DNA of 64,000 bases from Klebsiella pneumoniae. Lineage in GTDB: Bacteria; Verrucomicrobiota; Verrucomicrobiia; Limisphaerales; SXTU01. The DNA lies in NCBI GenBank assembly GCA_943330855.2, contig CALQJI020000017.1:1-64000 (forward strand), given 5' to 3'. Both the position numbers and the translations under genes were made by a program. Shown one piece after another: positions 43,369-51,648 of the stretch (within the stretch, counting starts at the first letter, position 1; each line of letters begins with the position of its first letter). The notes under the pieces were generated by a model. That model was not told the origin of the DNA. It saw only the letters and a program-made list of their open reading frames with translations, and did no database searches.

Positions 43369-45249
43369 TCAAATCTCGACCTGCATCCCCAGCTCGACGA
43401 CGCGGTTCGCGGGGAGGCCGAAGAAGGAGGTGGCGGTCTGGGCGTTGCGGGCGAGCACGGCGAAGAGCCACTTGCGCCAGCGCGACATCCGGGACTTGCC
43501 AGTATCCAGCACCGTCTCGCGGCTGAGGAAGAAGGTGGTCTTCGGGATTTCGAGCGGCCCGCCGGTGAGCGGACAGGTTTGCAGGAGCTGGAGCACGTCG
43601 GGCTCTTCCATGAAGCCGTAGCGGCCCACGACGCGCTGGAAGCCGCAGGGCAGTTGCTCCACTTGGACGCGCTCGGCCTCGGGCACGTGCGCGACCTCTT
43701 CGGTGATGATGGTGAGGAGGATGTTGCGCGTGTGAAGGACTTTGTTGTGCTTGAGATTGTGGAGCAGGGCGACGGGCGTGCCGTTGGGGTTGCCGGCCAT
43801 GAAGATGGCGGTGCCGGGGACGCGCACGGGCGGGTTGAGCTCGATGTCGGCGAAGAAGAGATCGCGCGGGAGGATGGCGTTCTTCATGCGTTCCCAGACG
43901 AGGAGGCGGCCGGTCTTCCAGGTGGTCATCACGGTGAAGATGAGGGCGCCGACGACGAGCGGGAACCAGCCGCCGTGCGCGACCTTGAGGAGGTTGGAGC
44001 TGAGGAACGCGAGTTCGAGCACGAGCAGGAAGCCGCAGAGCGCGAGGGCTTGCGCGGTGGACCAGTTCCACAGCCGCCGGGCAGCGAAGAAGAAGAGCGT
44101 GGTGGTGATGACTTCCGTGCAGGCGACGGCGATGCCGTAGGCGGCGGCGAGGTTCGACGAGCTGTGGAAGCCCAGCACGAGGCCGAGGCAGGCGGTCATC
44201 AGGGCCCAGTTCACGTGGGGCATGTAGATTTGCCCGCGCTCGGTGCGGCTGGTGTGGAAGATGGCCATGCGCGGGAGGTAGCCGAGTTGCACGGCCTGCA
44301 TGGAGAGGGAGAAGGCGCCGGAGATGAGGGCTTGCGAGGCGATGCACGCGGCGGCGGTGGCGAGGGCGATGAGTGGGTAGAGCGCCCAGCTCGGGGCGAG
44401 GAGGAAGAAGGGGTTCGCCGCCGCCTCGGGGTGGGTGAGCAGGAGCGCGCCTTGGCCGAGGTAGTTCAAGAAGAGCGCGGGCAACACGATGCAGAACCAG
44501 GCGCGGCGGATGGGTTGCACGCCGAAGTGGCCCATGTCCGCGTAGAGCGCCTCGCCGCCGGTCACGACGAGGAAGACGGCGCCGATGATGACGAAGCCGG
44601 CATGGCCGCCGTTGGCGAGGAGTTGCAGGCCGAGGAGCGGATTGAAGGCCAGCAGAACCTTCGGCGCGAGGAGCACGCCTTTGATGCCCAGCAGTGCGAG
44701 GGTGAGGAACCACACCACCATCACGGGGCCGAAGAGCTTGCCCACGCGCCCGGTGCCGATGCGTTGCAGACTGAACAAGCCCACGAGCACGACGCAGGCG
44801 ATGAGGGGCACGAAGGCCTTGATGTGATCGCTGGCCACGGTGAGGCCCTCGACCGCGCTTAACACGGAGATGGCCGGGGTAATCATGCCGTCGCCGTAGA
44901 GCAGCGCGGCGCCGAAGACGCCGCCGGCCATGAGGACGAGGCGCTGGCGGCTGGGCTTGTCGCGCTCGGGGAAGGCCAGCGCCATGAGCGCGAGGATGCC
45001 GCCCTCGCCGCGGTTGCTCATGCGCATCACGAAGCCGAGATACTTCACGCTCACGATGATGAGGAGGGACCAGAAGATGAGGGAGAGGACGCCCATGACG
45101 TTCTCCGGCGTGGCCGGGAGGGCGTGGGGGCCGCTGAAACATTCGCGCAGCGCGTAAAGCGGGCTGGTGCCGATGTCGCCGAAGACGACACCGAGGGCGG
45201 CGAGGGTGAGGGCGGGGAGCGCGGGGCGGGCCGAATCGTGGCTTTGCAT
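43369..45249 (-). CDS. kup: KUP family potassium uptake transporter
   Basis: A 626-residue membrane protein with about 12 helices and the KUP N-terminal signature LGVVFGDIGTSPLYALRE. The central helices (GGEALYADMGHFG, then NPFFLLAP) and a cytoplasmic C-terminal domain (roughly 455-626: FMAGNPNGTPVALLHNL, VEQLPCGFQRVVGRYGFME) agree with Kup. It imports K+, probably with protons. ATG 45249 (MQSHDS) was chosen; longer starts run through unrelated coding. Confidence 0.94.
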   Translation of the reverse strand: MQSHDSARPALPALTLAALGVVFGDIGTSPLYALRECFSGPHALPATPENVMGVLSLIFWSLLIIVSVKYLGFVMRMSNRGEGGILALMALAFPERDKPSRQRLVLMAGGVFGAALLYGDGMITPAISVLSAVEGLTVASDHIKAFVPLIACVVLVGLFSLQRIGTGRVGKLFGPVMVVWFLTLALLGIKGVLLAPKVLLAFNPLLGLQLLANGGHAGFVIIGAVFLVVTGGEALYADMGHFGVQPIRRAWFCIVLPALFLNYLGQGALLLTHPEAAANPFFLLAPSWALYPLIALATAAACIASQALISGAFSLSMQAVQLGYLPRMAIFHTSRTERGQIYMPHVNWALMTACLGLVLGFHSSSNLAAAYGIAVACTEVITTTLFFFAARRLWNWSTAQALALCGFLLVLELAFLSSNLLKVAHGGWFPLVVGALIFTVMTTWKTGRLLVWERMKNAILPRDLFFADIELNPPVRVPGTAIFMAGNPNGTPVALLHNLKHNKVLHTRNILLTIITEEVAHVPEAERVQVEQLPCGFQRVVGRYGFMEEPDVLQLLQTCPLTGGPLEIPKTTFFLSRETVLDTGKSRMSRWRKWLFAVLARNAQTATSFFGLPANRVVELGMQVEI

Positions 45250-45290
45250 GAAGCGGGGGGAGTCTGGGGATGGGGAGGCAGTGGGACGAA

Positions 45291-45524
45291 TCAAATCGGG
45301 AGCCAGTCGGAGGCAGTGGGGAGTTGCGCGAGCGCTTCGGCCTCCGCGTAAAGACGGGGCAAGCCACAGTCGGCAGAGACGACGACAGGGAACTTGGCGA
45401 AGGGCCGCCAGAACGAGCGGTTCAGCCCGGGCAGGAGTAGCGGGCCGTGTCCGCCACCGGAGTTTGTCGTGGCTCGGTAGAGCGACTCCGCTCCGCACGC
45501 GGGGCACTTCGGGTCAGTTTTCAT
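45291..45524 (-). CDS. Small zinc-ribbon protein
   Basis: A 77-residue protein with a CPAC pair near the N-terminus (MKTDPKCPACGAESLYR) and a CG pair after the LLPGLNRSFWRPFAKFPVVVSADCG stretch, which fits a two-knuckle zinc ribbon with a G-rich middle. This type is common as a small hypothetical in Verrucomicrobia. It starts at ATG 45524, ends 41 bases before kup starts and may be co-transcribed. Nucleic acid binding is inference. Confidence 0.65.
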   Translation of the reverse strand: MKTDPKCPACGAESLYRATTNSGGGHGPLLLPGLNRSFWRPFAKFPVVVSADCGLPRLYAEAEALAQLPTASDWLPI

Positions 45525-45988
45525 ACGCGCACACAGTTCTGCTCGGCGGAGCGGATGAACGCCCGCCTCCCGTCCGCGAGGGACGGTTTGGTTGCCAACG
45601 GGGTGAACGTGGGTGGCGCACACGCGCTCCCAGAGGATTCGCCCTTCCCCATGCCTGCGAGGTTAGCTGACGGGCTGGGCCTGGAAAGTGGCCCCGGTGA
45701 CCTCACCGTTCGCCCCGGTCCGGTTCTCCGGACTTTGGGTCCCCCGCTCGCACCTCAGGAAGGAGGCCGCGATTCGGCTGCTGGGCGAATGCATCTCACA
45801 ACCACCCTGCCCTGTCAAATCGCCCCACCGCCACGCTTCGCCGCTGACTCATGAACTTGCTCGTCATCCGAACCTCTCCCTCGGATAGATTCAGCGTGGC
45901 GCAAAATTGCGATTTCAAGCAGGCCGACTTACATCCGCGTGACTTACATCCGCATTGCCTTCGAGAGACCCGCCGACATACTCGGCCC
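45525..45988. other. Gene-free intergenic region between the zinc-ribbon gene and the esterase gene
   Basis: I see no convincing gene in these 464 bases. A 13-base direct repeat (GACTTACATCCGC at 45926-45938 and 45941-45953) lies close to the esterase start and could be an operator pair, but this is a weak suggestion. The region should hold the divergent promoters of the two genes. Confidence 0.5.
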
Positions 45989-46912
45989 ATGCAACGCCGC
46001 CCGCTTTTATTCGCCATCCTGCTCTGTCTCGTCGCCCTCCGCGTCCCCGCCGCAGACGATTACAAGTTCGGGGCCGACTCGCTCCCCCAGCCGGGCACGC
46101 CCGTCGGCACCCTCGAAAAATTCACCTTCAAGGCCAGCAAGATTTTCCCCGGCACCGAGCGCGATTACTGGGTCTATGTGCCGAAGCAATACGACCCCAG
46201 CAAACCCGCCGCCCTCATGGTCTTCCAAGACGGCAACGGCTACCAGAGCACCAACGGTTCCTTCCGTGCGCCCGTCGTGATGGACAATCTCATCGCGAGG
46301 CAGGAAATGCCCGTGACCATCGGCGTCTTCATCAACCCCGGCAACATCCCCGCCGCCGAGCCAGGCCAGAAGAGCCGCAGCAACCGCAGCTACGAATACG
46401 ACTCGATGGGCGACGCCTACACCCGTTTCCTGCTGGAGGAACTCCTCCCGGAAGTGGAGAAAAAATGGAAGCTCACCAGCGACCCCGCCCGGCGCTGCGC
46501 CGTGGGTATCAGCTCCGGCGGCATCGCCGCGTTCACCGTGGCTTGGGAACGGCCCGACTCCTTTGGCAAAGTCATTAGCCACATTGGCAGCTTCACCAAC
46601 ATCCGGGGCGGCCACGTCTATCCCGCCCTCATCCGCAAGGCCAGCAAGGAACCCGTCGCCCCCGCGCCCGAGGCCGAGCGAACCCGCTGGGCGCAGCTCC
46701 AAAAGCTCCGCGTCTTCCTGCAAGAAGGCTCCAACGACCTCGACAACCTCCACGGCAACTGGCCGCTGGCCAACCGCGAGATGCTAGCAGCGCTCAAGTT
46801 CTCCAAGATCGAGTCCGACCTCGTGATGGGCGACGGCGGCCACAGCGGCAAGCACGGCGGCGCGATCTTGCCCGACTCGATGCGCTGGATTTGGCGCGGC
46901 CACGACAAGTAA
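45989..46912 (+). CDS. Secreted alpha/beta-hydrolase esterase (enterobactin esterase-like)
   Basis: The 307-residue protein has a signal peptide (MQRRPLLFAILLCLVALRVPAA) and a D-family esterase fold: the DYWVYVPKQYDPSKPAALMVFQDG entry strand, nucleophile GISSGG (Ser in the GxSxG), and late histidine in GDGGHSGKHG. It would cleave an ester outside the cytoplasm, for example a carbohydrate ester. ATG 45989 is used because it starts the signal peptide. Confidence 0.88.
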   Translation: MQRRPLLFAILLCLVALRVPAADDYKFGADSLPQPGTPVGTLEKFTFKASKIFPGTERDYWVYVPKQYDPSKPAALMVFQDGNGYQSTNGSFRAPVVMDNLIARQEMPVTIGVFINPGNIPAAEPGQKSRSNRSYEYDSMGDAYTRFLLEELLPEVEKKWKLTSDPARRCAVGISSGGIAAFTVAWERPDSFGKVISHIGSFTNIRGGHVYPALIRKASKEPVAPAPEAERTRWAQLQKLRVFLQEGSNDLDNLHGNWPLANREMLAALKFSKIESDLVMGDGGHSGKHGGAILPDSMRWIWRGHDK

Positions 46913-47127
46913 AATCGCGGCACAGCAATCACGGGATTCCTCGCAGATGAAAACCCAAGCCCGCGATTTCATGAGCCACCCGCTGGTCAGAAGACTGGGG
47001 CGCGGAACTCCACATCCGGTGAGGTTCTGCAGCTTTTTTCCGTGCAATCCGAGCTGACGCCGACAACTGTTTCCCGCACAAAGTAGGACGGCTCCGCTAG
47101 ATTGCCGTTCAGTTGGACACGACATTT

Positions 47128-48285
47128 ATGGCCTCGCGCGACTACCCCACGGACAACGCCGACGAACCTCAAGACGGGCCAAAATTCTCCCGCCCGCGCG
47201 AGCACGGCGTCACCAACCCAACGGCAGTCCCCCTGCTGCAACGACTGCTGACATTCACGCGCTTCACGCTCTCGGCGCTGACTCTGCTCTATTGCGTGGC
47301 CCTCCTGGCCATCCTCTACGGCCTCGAATACAATGCTGAGAGCCACCCATTCCTGAGCACCGGTATGTATCTTCCGCCATGGGGTTGGCTCTGCCCGCTC
47401 GCGCTGCTAGCGCCGCCGTCCCTGATATTTTACGCCCGCCTGCTCCTGCCTCAGGTGCTCTGCATCCCGGTGGTGGTCTTCGGCTTCATGGACGTGCGCT
47501 GGCACGGTCCGCATGACACCACCGGCGTGAAAATCAAAGTCGTCACCAACAACATCGGCCAGGCCAAAGACCTAGGTTTCAAGCCGTTCGCAGTCCAGCA
47601 GGATGCGGACATCATCGCGCTTCAGGACGCATGGTCTCGCTACGGCCCCCAATTCGCCGAGGCCTTTCCCGGCCGCTACATTGTTGTGAAGGACCAGTTC
47701 ACGCTCATCAGCAAATTCCCCAACCGCGCCGCCGATGCGTTCCCTTGGCCCGACCCGCTCGACCCCAGGCAGCGAGTGGCGGCGTGGTTCGAGGTGGAGG
47801 TCAAAGGCCAGCCCCTGCTGGTCTTTGTGGTGCATATGCCCACGCCGCGCGACCAGATCAACGCGATGAAAGGGTTGGGTGCGTTCTCCGCTCTGCTGGG
47901 GCGCGAGGGTGGGCACGGCGACACAGTCCGCGACGAGAACACGAAGTTCTTCAAGAATCAGCTCAACCTTGCACAGAAAATTGTCGGAGCCGCCCGCACA
48001 GCTAAGGTGCCCTTCATCGTCTGCGGCGACTTCAACGTGCCGACGCACGGAAAGACCTACCGGCTTTATCGCGACAACTGGGTCGAAGCCTTCAACGAGC
48101 GCGGCCACGGCGTGGGGGCCACCTTCCCCGGCGGCGCAAAGATTCCCGCGTGGTTGCGGCTGGATAACATTTATTGCAGCAAGCTCGGGCTGCGCCCCCT
48201 TCACGCAGAGGTAGAGGGAAACCGCTCAGGTCAGCACCTTTGCATGGCGGCGACATTCGAACTGCTGGATAACAAACGGAAATAG
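47128..48285 (+). CDS. Membrane-anchored endonuclease/exonuclease/phosphatase-family protein
   Basis: The 385-residue protein has two N-terminal membrane helices (about 35-65 and 80-115) and then an EEP domain. Its usual motifs are partly changed: the N-motif is NNIGQAK, the usual LQE is LQDA, the histidine is in VVHMPTP, CGDFN is intact and the last His is in SGQHLCM. The family includes nucleases, phosphatases and sphingomyelinase-like enzymes; with LQD in place of LQE, catalysis could be weaker. ATG 47128 is chosen; a TTG 15 bases earlier also exists. Confidence 0.83.
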   Translation: MASRDYPTDNADEPQDGPKFSRPREHGVTNPTAVPLLQRLLTFTRFTLSALTLLYCVALLAILYGLEYNAESHPFLSTGMYLPPWGWLCPLALLAPPSLIFYARLLLPQVLCIPVVVFGFMDVRWHGPHDTTGVKIKVVTNNIGQAKDLGFKPFAVQQDADIIALQDAWSRYGPQFAEAFPGRYIVVKDQFTLISKFPNRAADAFPWPDPLDPRQRVAAWFEVEVKGQPLLVFVVHMPTPRDQINAMKGLGAFSALLGREGGHGDTVRDENTKFFKNQLNLAQKIVGAARTAKVPFIVCGDFNVPTHGKTYRLYRDNWVEAFNERGHGVGATFPGGAKIPAWLRLDNIYCSKLGLRPLHAEVEGNRSGQHLCMAATFELLDNKRK

Positions 48286-48335
48286 AGGTCGGTGCCGACG
48301 CTCGGAGGTGCGGACAATCGCCACGACTTTGAACG

Positions 48336-49097
48336 ATGAACTCTCGGCTGGACCAGGCTTTAGTGGCGCGCGGGCTTTGCGACAGCCGCGAGAAGGCCAA
48401 GCGCGCCGTGATGGCCGGACTGGTGCGGGTGAACGGCCAAGTGGCGCGCAAGGCCAGTGACACGGTGCGCGAAGCGGACGCGCTCGCGCTGGATGCGACA
48501 GAGAAATTCGTGAGCCGTGGCGGGCACAAACTGGAGCACGCGCTAGAACATTTTGCAATCGAGGTGCACGGGTTGACAGCGGTGGACCTCGGGGCGAGCA
48601 CGGGCGGATTCACCGACTGCCTCTTACAACGCGGCGCGGCGCGGGTCTTCGCGGTAGATGTGGGACAGGGGCAACTCGCGTGGAAGCTCCGCAGCGACGC
48701 GCGCGTGGTGGTGCTAGAGAAAACCAACGCGAGGGAGATGACAGGGGCGAAGCTGTCAGCGGTCAGCGGTCAACCGACGGCGGTCGAGGTGCCGCTGGTG
48801 GTGATTGACTGTTCGTTTATTTCGTTGCGGAAGATTCTGCCTGCGGCGGTGGGCTTGCTCGCGGTGGCGGGACGGATCATCGCGCTGGTGAAGCCGCAGT
48901 TCGAGGCCGGCAAGGCCGAGGCGGACAAGGGCGAGGGAGTGATCACGGACCCGGTCATTCACGCGCGGGTGCTGGCGGAGTTGGAGTCATTCGTGGCGGC
49001 GGAACTGCCGAGCATCGCGTGGCGCGGCGTCACGGAGTCGCCGCTACTGGGGCCAGCGGGGAACAAGGAGTTTCTGGTGTTGCTGGAGCGGGTTTGA
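48336..49097 (+). CDS. tlyA: TlyA-family rRNA 2'-O-methyltransferase
   Basis: The 253-residue protein has an N-terminal S4 RNA-binding domain (LDQALVARGLCDSREKAKRAV) and an FtsJ-type methyltransferase (VDLGASTGGFTDCL for SAM binding, with the VVIDCSFISL block). TlyA methylates 16S and 23S rRNA. About 13 residues (LSAVSGQPTAVEV) are encoded by heptamer repeats at 48751-48785, in the loop before the VVIDCSFISL block. It is followed 21 bases later by folC. Confidence 0.93.
   Translation: MNSRLDQALVARGLCDSREKAKRAVMAGLVRVNGQVARKASDTVREADALALDATEKFVSRGGHKLEHALEHFAIEVHGLTAVDLGASTGGFTDCLLQRGAARVFAVDVGQGQLAWKLRSDARVVVLEKTNAREMTGAKLSAVSGQPTAVEVPLVVIDCSFISLRKILPAAVGLLAVAGRIIALVKPQFEAGKAEADKGEGVITDPVIHARVLAELESFVAAELPSIAWRGVTESPLLGPAGNKEFLVLLERV
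48751..48785. repeat. Heptamer array inside tlyA
   Basis: Five tandem units: AGCTGTC, AGCGGTC, AGCGGTC, AACCGAC, GGCGGTC. The AGCGGTC unit is the complement of the CTGACCG units in the porin gene (14285-14326). In frame. Confidence 0.82.
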
Positions 49098-49118
49098 GCG
49101 AGGCACGTTCTGCTCTCG

Positions 49119-50462
49119 ATGAATTACACGGAAGCACTGGATTACCTGCACGGACTCGCCGTCTTCGGCGCGCGGTTCGGACTGGAGACGACCCGGCGTA
49201 TGGCGGCGGGATTGAGCAATCCACAGGAGCGGCTTCGATTCATCCACGTCGCGGGGACAAACGGGAAAGGCTCCACTTGTGCCATGCTGGAGAGCGTTTA
49301 TCGCGCGGCGGGTTTTCGCGTGGGATTGTTCACGTCGCCACATTTGGTTTCGTTTCGCGAACGGATTCAAGTGGGGCGGGAGCTCATCAGCGAGGCGGAC
49401 GTGGCGCGGTTGGTGGAGGAAGTAATTAGCAGTCAGTATTTAGCAATTCGTCAGCCGGACGGCGGCGGCGCGCCACTCGACACGCAATCACGAATTACTA
49501 ATTGCTCTCCCGTGCCCCCGACTCTTTTCGAGTTCGTGACGGTCATGGCGCTGCGCTACTTCGCAGAGCAGAAGTGCGACGTGGTGATTTGGGAGACGGG
49601 GCTGGGCGGGCGGCTGGATGCAACCAACATCGTCACGCCGCTGGCGAGTGTCATCACGAACATCGCGTTGGACCATCAGCAGTGGCTGGGCGACACGCTG
49701 GCGAAGATTGCGGCGGAGAAGGCGGGCATCATTAAGCGGGGCGTGCCGGTGCTGACAGCGGCGGATGCGGCGGATGCGGTGGCGGTGATTCGCGCGGAAG
49801 CGGAGCGGAGCGGAGCACCATTCACGCTCGTGGCGGGGGAACTCCAGCCCGGGGCGGAGACCGGTGCTCCGGTGGCGTTGTCGTTGCGAGGGGCGCACCA
49901 GCGACGGAACGCAGCACTGGCGGTCGCGGTGGTCCAGGCTTTGCAGGACCCACTGCCGGTGAGCGCTGCGGCGCTGCGGCAAGGGCTGGAGTCGGTGCGA
50001 TGGGCCGGACGTTTGCAGATGGAGCAAGTTGGCGGGCGCACATTTCTGCTCGATGGGGCACACAACGCCGACGGCGTTCGTGCGCTGGTCGCGGCGCTGA
50101 GGAGTGAGTTCCGTGACGGACCGTTCGCACTCGTGCTGGGGATGCTCGGGGATAAGGACTGTGAGCTCATGTGCCACACGCTGGCTCCGCTGGCCGGGCG
50201 CATCGCAGCGGTGCGGGTCAACAGCAGCCGGTCCTTGGAGCCAACCGCACTGGCGGAGTTTTGTCGGCAGGCGAATCCAACGGCGGTTGTCACCACGCAT
50301 GATTCTGTGACGTCCGCGCTCGCGACTTTGCAGGCGGAGCCGCAGGTGGTGATCGCAGGGTCCCTCTACCTCATCGGCGAGGCGCTGGAGCGATTGGGGC
50401 TGGACGCGGCGGCGGGGGAGCGGGGATTGAACGAATGGCAGCCGACGGCAAACCAGAGTTGA
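49119..50462 (+). CDS. folC: Folylpolyglutamate synthase / dihydrofolate synthase
   Basis: FolC adds glutamate to dihydropteroate or folates. The P-loop is GTNGKGST (residues 46-53), followed by MLESVYRAAGFRVGLFTSPHL, the ETGLGGRLDATN Mur-ligase block and the C-terminal GAHNADGVR domain. An insertion of about 30 residues after VARLVEEV (the heptamer element at 49421-49503) precedes the PPTLFEFVTVMAL block. 447 residues. No other folate gene is adjacent. Confidence 0.95.
   Translation: MNYTEALDYLHGLAVFGARFGLETTRRMAAGLSNPQERLRFIHVAGTNGKGSTCAMLESVYRAAGFRVGLFTSPHLVSFRERIQVGRELISEADVARLVEEVISSQYLAIRQPDGGGAPLDTQSRITNCSPVPPTLFEFVTVMALRYFAEQKCDVVIWETGLGGRLDATNIVTPLASVITNIALDHQQWLGDTLAKIAAEKAGIIKRGVPVLTAADAADAVAVIRAEAERSGAPFTLVAGELQPGAETGAPVALSLRGAHQRRNAALAVAVVQALQDPLPVSAAALRQGLESVRWAGRLQMEQVGGRTFLLDGAHNADGVRALVAALRSEFRDGPFALVLGMLGDKDCELMCHTLAPLAGRIAAVRVNSSRSLEPTALAEFCRQANPTAVVTTHDSVTSALATLQAEPQVVIAGSLYLIGEALERLGLDAAAGERGLNEWQPTANQS
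49421..49503. repeat. Heptamer-armed element inside folC (AGTAATT type)
   Basis: Left units are AGTAATT, AGCAGTC, AGTATTT, AGCAATT, CGTCAGC (49421-49455) and right units CGCAATC, ACGAATT, ACTAATT (49483-49503); the arms are inversely related. It shares AGTAATT with 26071. It is in frame. Confidence 0.82.
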
Positions 50463-50596
50463 TGTCTCACGCAAAGGCCGCGAAGGGGAGGAAGAAACGT
50501 AGCCCGCCGGTTCGCAAGAATTGTTTCGCTGCTGTGAGTTCACCCGCAGGAATCCGCTCCGTTTGGCTTTGAGCCCTTTGAGTGAGGTGAAACTAA

Positions 50597-51619
50597 TCAG
50601 AATCGCACGTTCACGTTCACACCTCCGCCGATGTCGAACTTCTGGTAGTCGGGGATACTGCTGTCGTCGGAATCCTTGATTTCGTAGGAGAGAAAACCAC
50701 GCAGGCTGACCTTCTCGTGCAGCGTGACGTAGGCGGCGATGCCCGCGCTGTGGAGGTAGTCGAAGCGTCCAGCCTGGCTCCCGTAGCGGGTGGTCAGCAG
50801 TCGGTAATAGGGCTGCACCGCGAGCTTGGGGCCGAAGACGTGCGTGTAGGCGGCGAGGAAGGAATTATCCAGCCGGTCGTTGGTGTTACGCGGCGTGGGC
50901 GGAACGGAGGGTGTGAAGGGCCGGATGTCAGTGAGGTGGTAGCTCATCTGCCACGAGAAGGTGAGCGACTTAGTCTCACTGAGGGAGACGTTGCGCGTGA
51001 CGGCGACGCGCGGCACCCACTCGCTGTAGAACTGATGGTAGGCCGTGTAGGTCGGCGGGTGATCGAGGAGGCGGGACACTTCGACACCCACCTCGGCAGT
51101 CCAGTCTTGGCGGAAGGCCCACTTGGCCTCGCCGAAAAGAGTCTGTAACTGAAAGTCGCTGTCGCCCTTGGTGGTGGGTTCATCGCCCAACCCGTAATTG
51201 AACCACTGTTGGCGCAGACCGGCGCGCGTGGCCACCGCGCCGCGACTGGTCTGGATGGGCGGCGGTGAGTAGGAAACTTGCACCGTGTTGACGAAGAGGC
51301 TGGTGCCGCTGGCGTCCTCGGCAAGGTTCTGGTTCGAGGTGTAGAAGAACTGGCTGTCGAACGCGGCCTCGAAGAGTGTGCGCACCTGCTTCACCGCCAA
51401 GATGGACTGCGGGCCGACGTCCTTCAGCTCGCCCTGAAAGAGTTCCGGCGCGTCCATCGTGGTGCCACCGGGGCGAGCGGCGTCTCGAAGCTTTTGCTCC
51501 AACTCCTGATTGCGCTTGATGGCGTCTGCCTGGTCCACGCGCGGAGTTTGGGCGAATGCGATGACCGCGCTGGTCAGACAAACGGCTCCGGTGAGGAGGG
51601 GGAGAGAGGGTCGATTCAT
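50597..51619 (-). CDS. Exported outer-membrane beta-barrel-like protein
   Basis: I do not recognise a family. The 340-residue protein has a signal peptide (MNRPSLPLLTGAVCLTSAVIAFAQ), a short helical/linker region rich in charged residues (RNQELEQKLRDAARPG), then alternating short strands ending in KFDIGGGVNVNVRF, a typical last barrel strand with terminal Phe. It is next to, and on the same strand as, the FecR protein, 29 bases after that gene's stop. It may form the outer-membrane part of the FecR/CHASE2 cluster. Confidence 0.75.
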   Translation of the reverse strand: MNRPSLPLLTGAVCLTSAVIAFAQTPRVDQADAIKRNQELEQKLRDAARPGGTTMDAPELFQGELKDVGPQSILAVKQVRTLFEAAFDSQFFYTSNQNLAEDASGTSLFVNTVQVSYSPPPIQTSRGAVATRAGLRQQWFNYGLGDEPTTKGDSDFQLQTLFGEAKWAFRQDWTAEVGVEVSRLLDHPPTYTAYHQFYSEWVPRVAVTRNVSLSETKSLTFSWQMSYHLTDIRPFTPSVPPTPRNTNDRLDNSFLAAYTHVFGPKLAVQPYYRLLTTRYGSQAGRFDYLHSAGIAAYVTLHEKVSLRGFLSYEIKDSDDSSIPDYQKFDIGGGVNVNVRF

Positions 51620-51648
51620 ACAGAAGAGAAAATTGTCTGAGGTGAAAA

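Noticed and set aside
43280-45367. Second long minus-strand open frame opposite/overlapping kup
   Set aside because: It is a +1 shifted frame of kup rich in Arg and Pro; kup has clear transporter motifs in its own frame.
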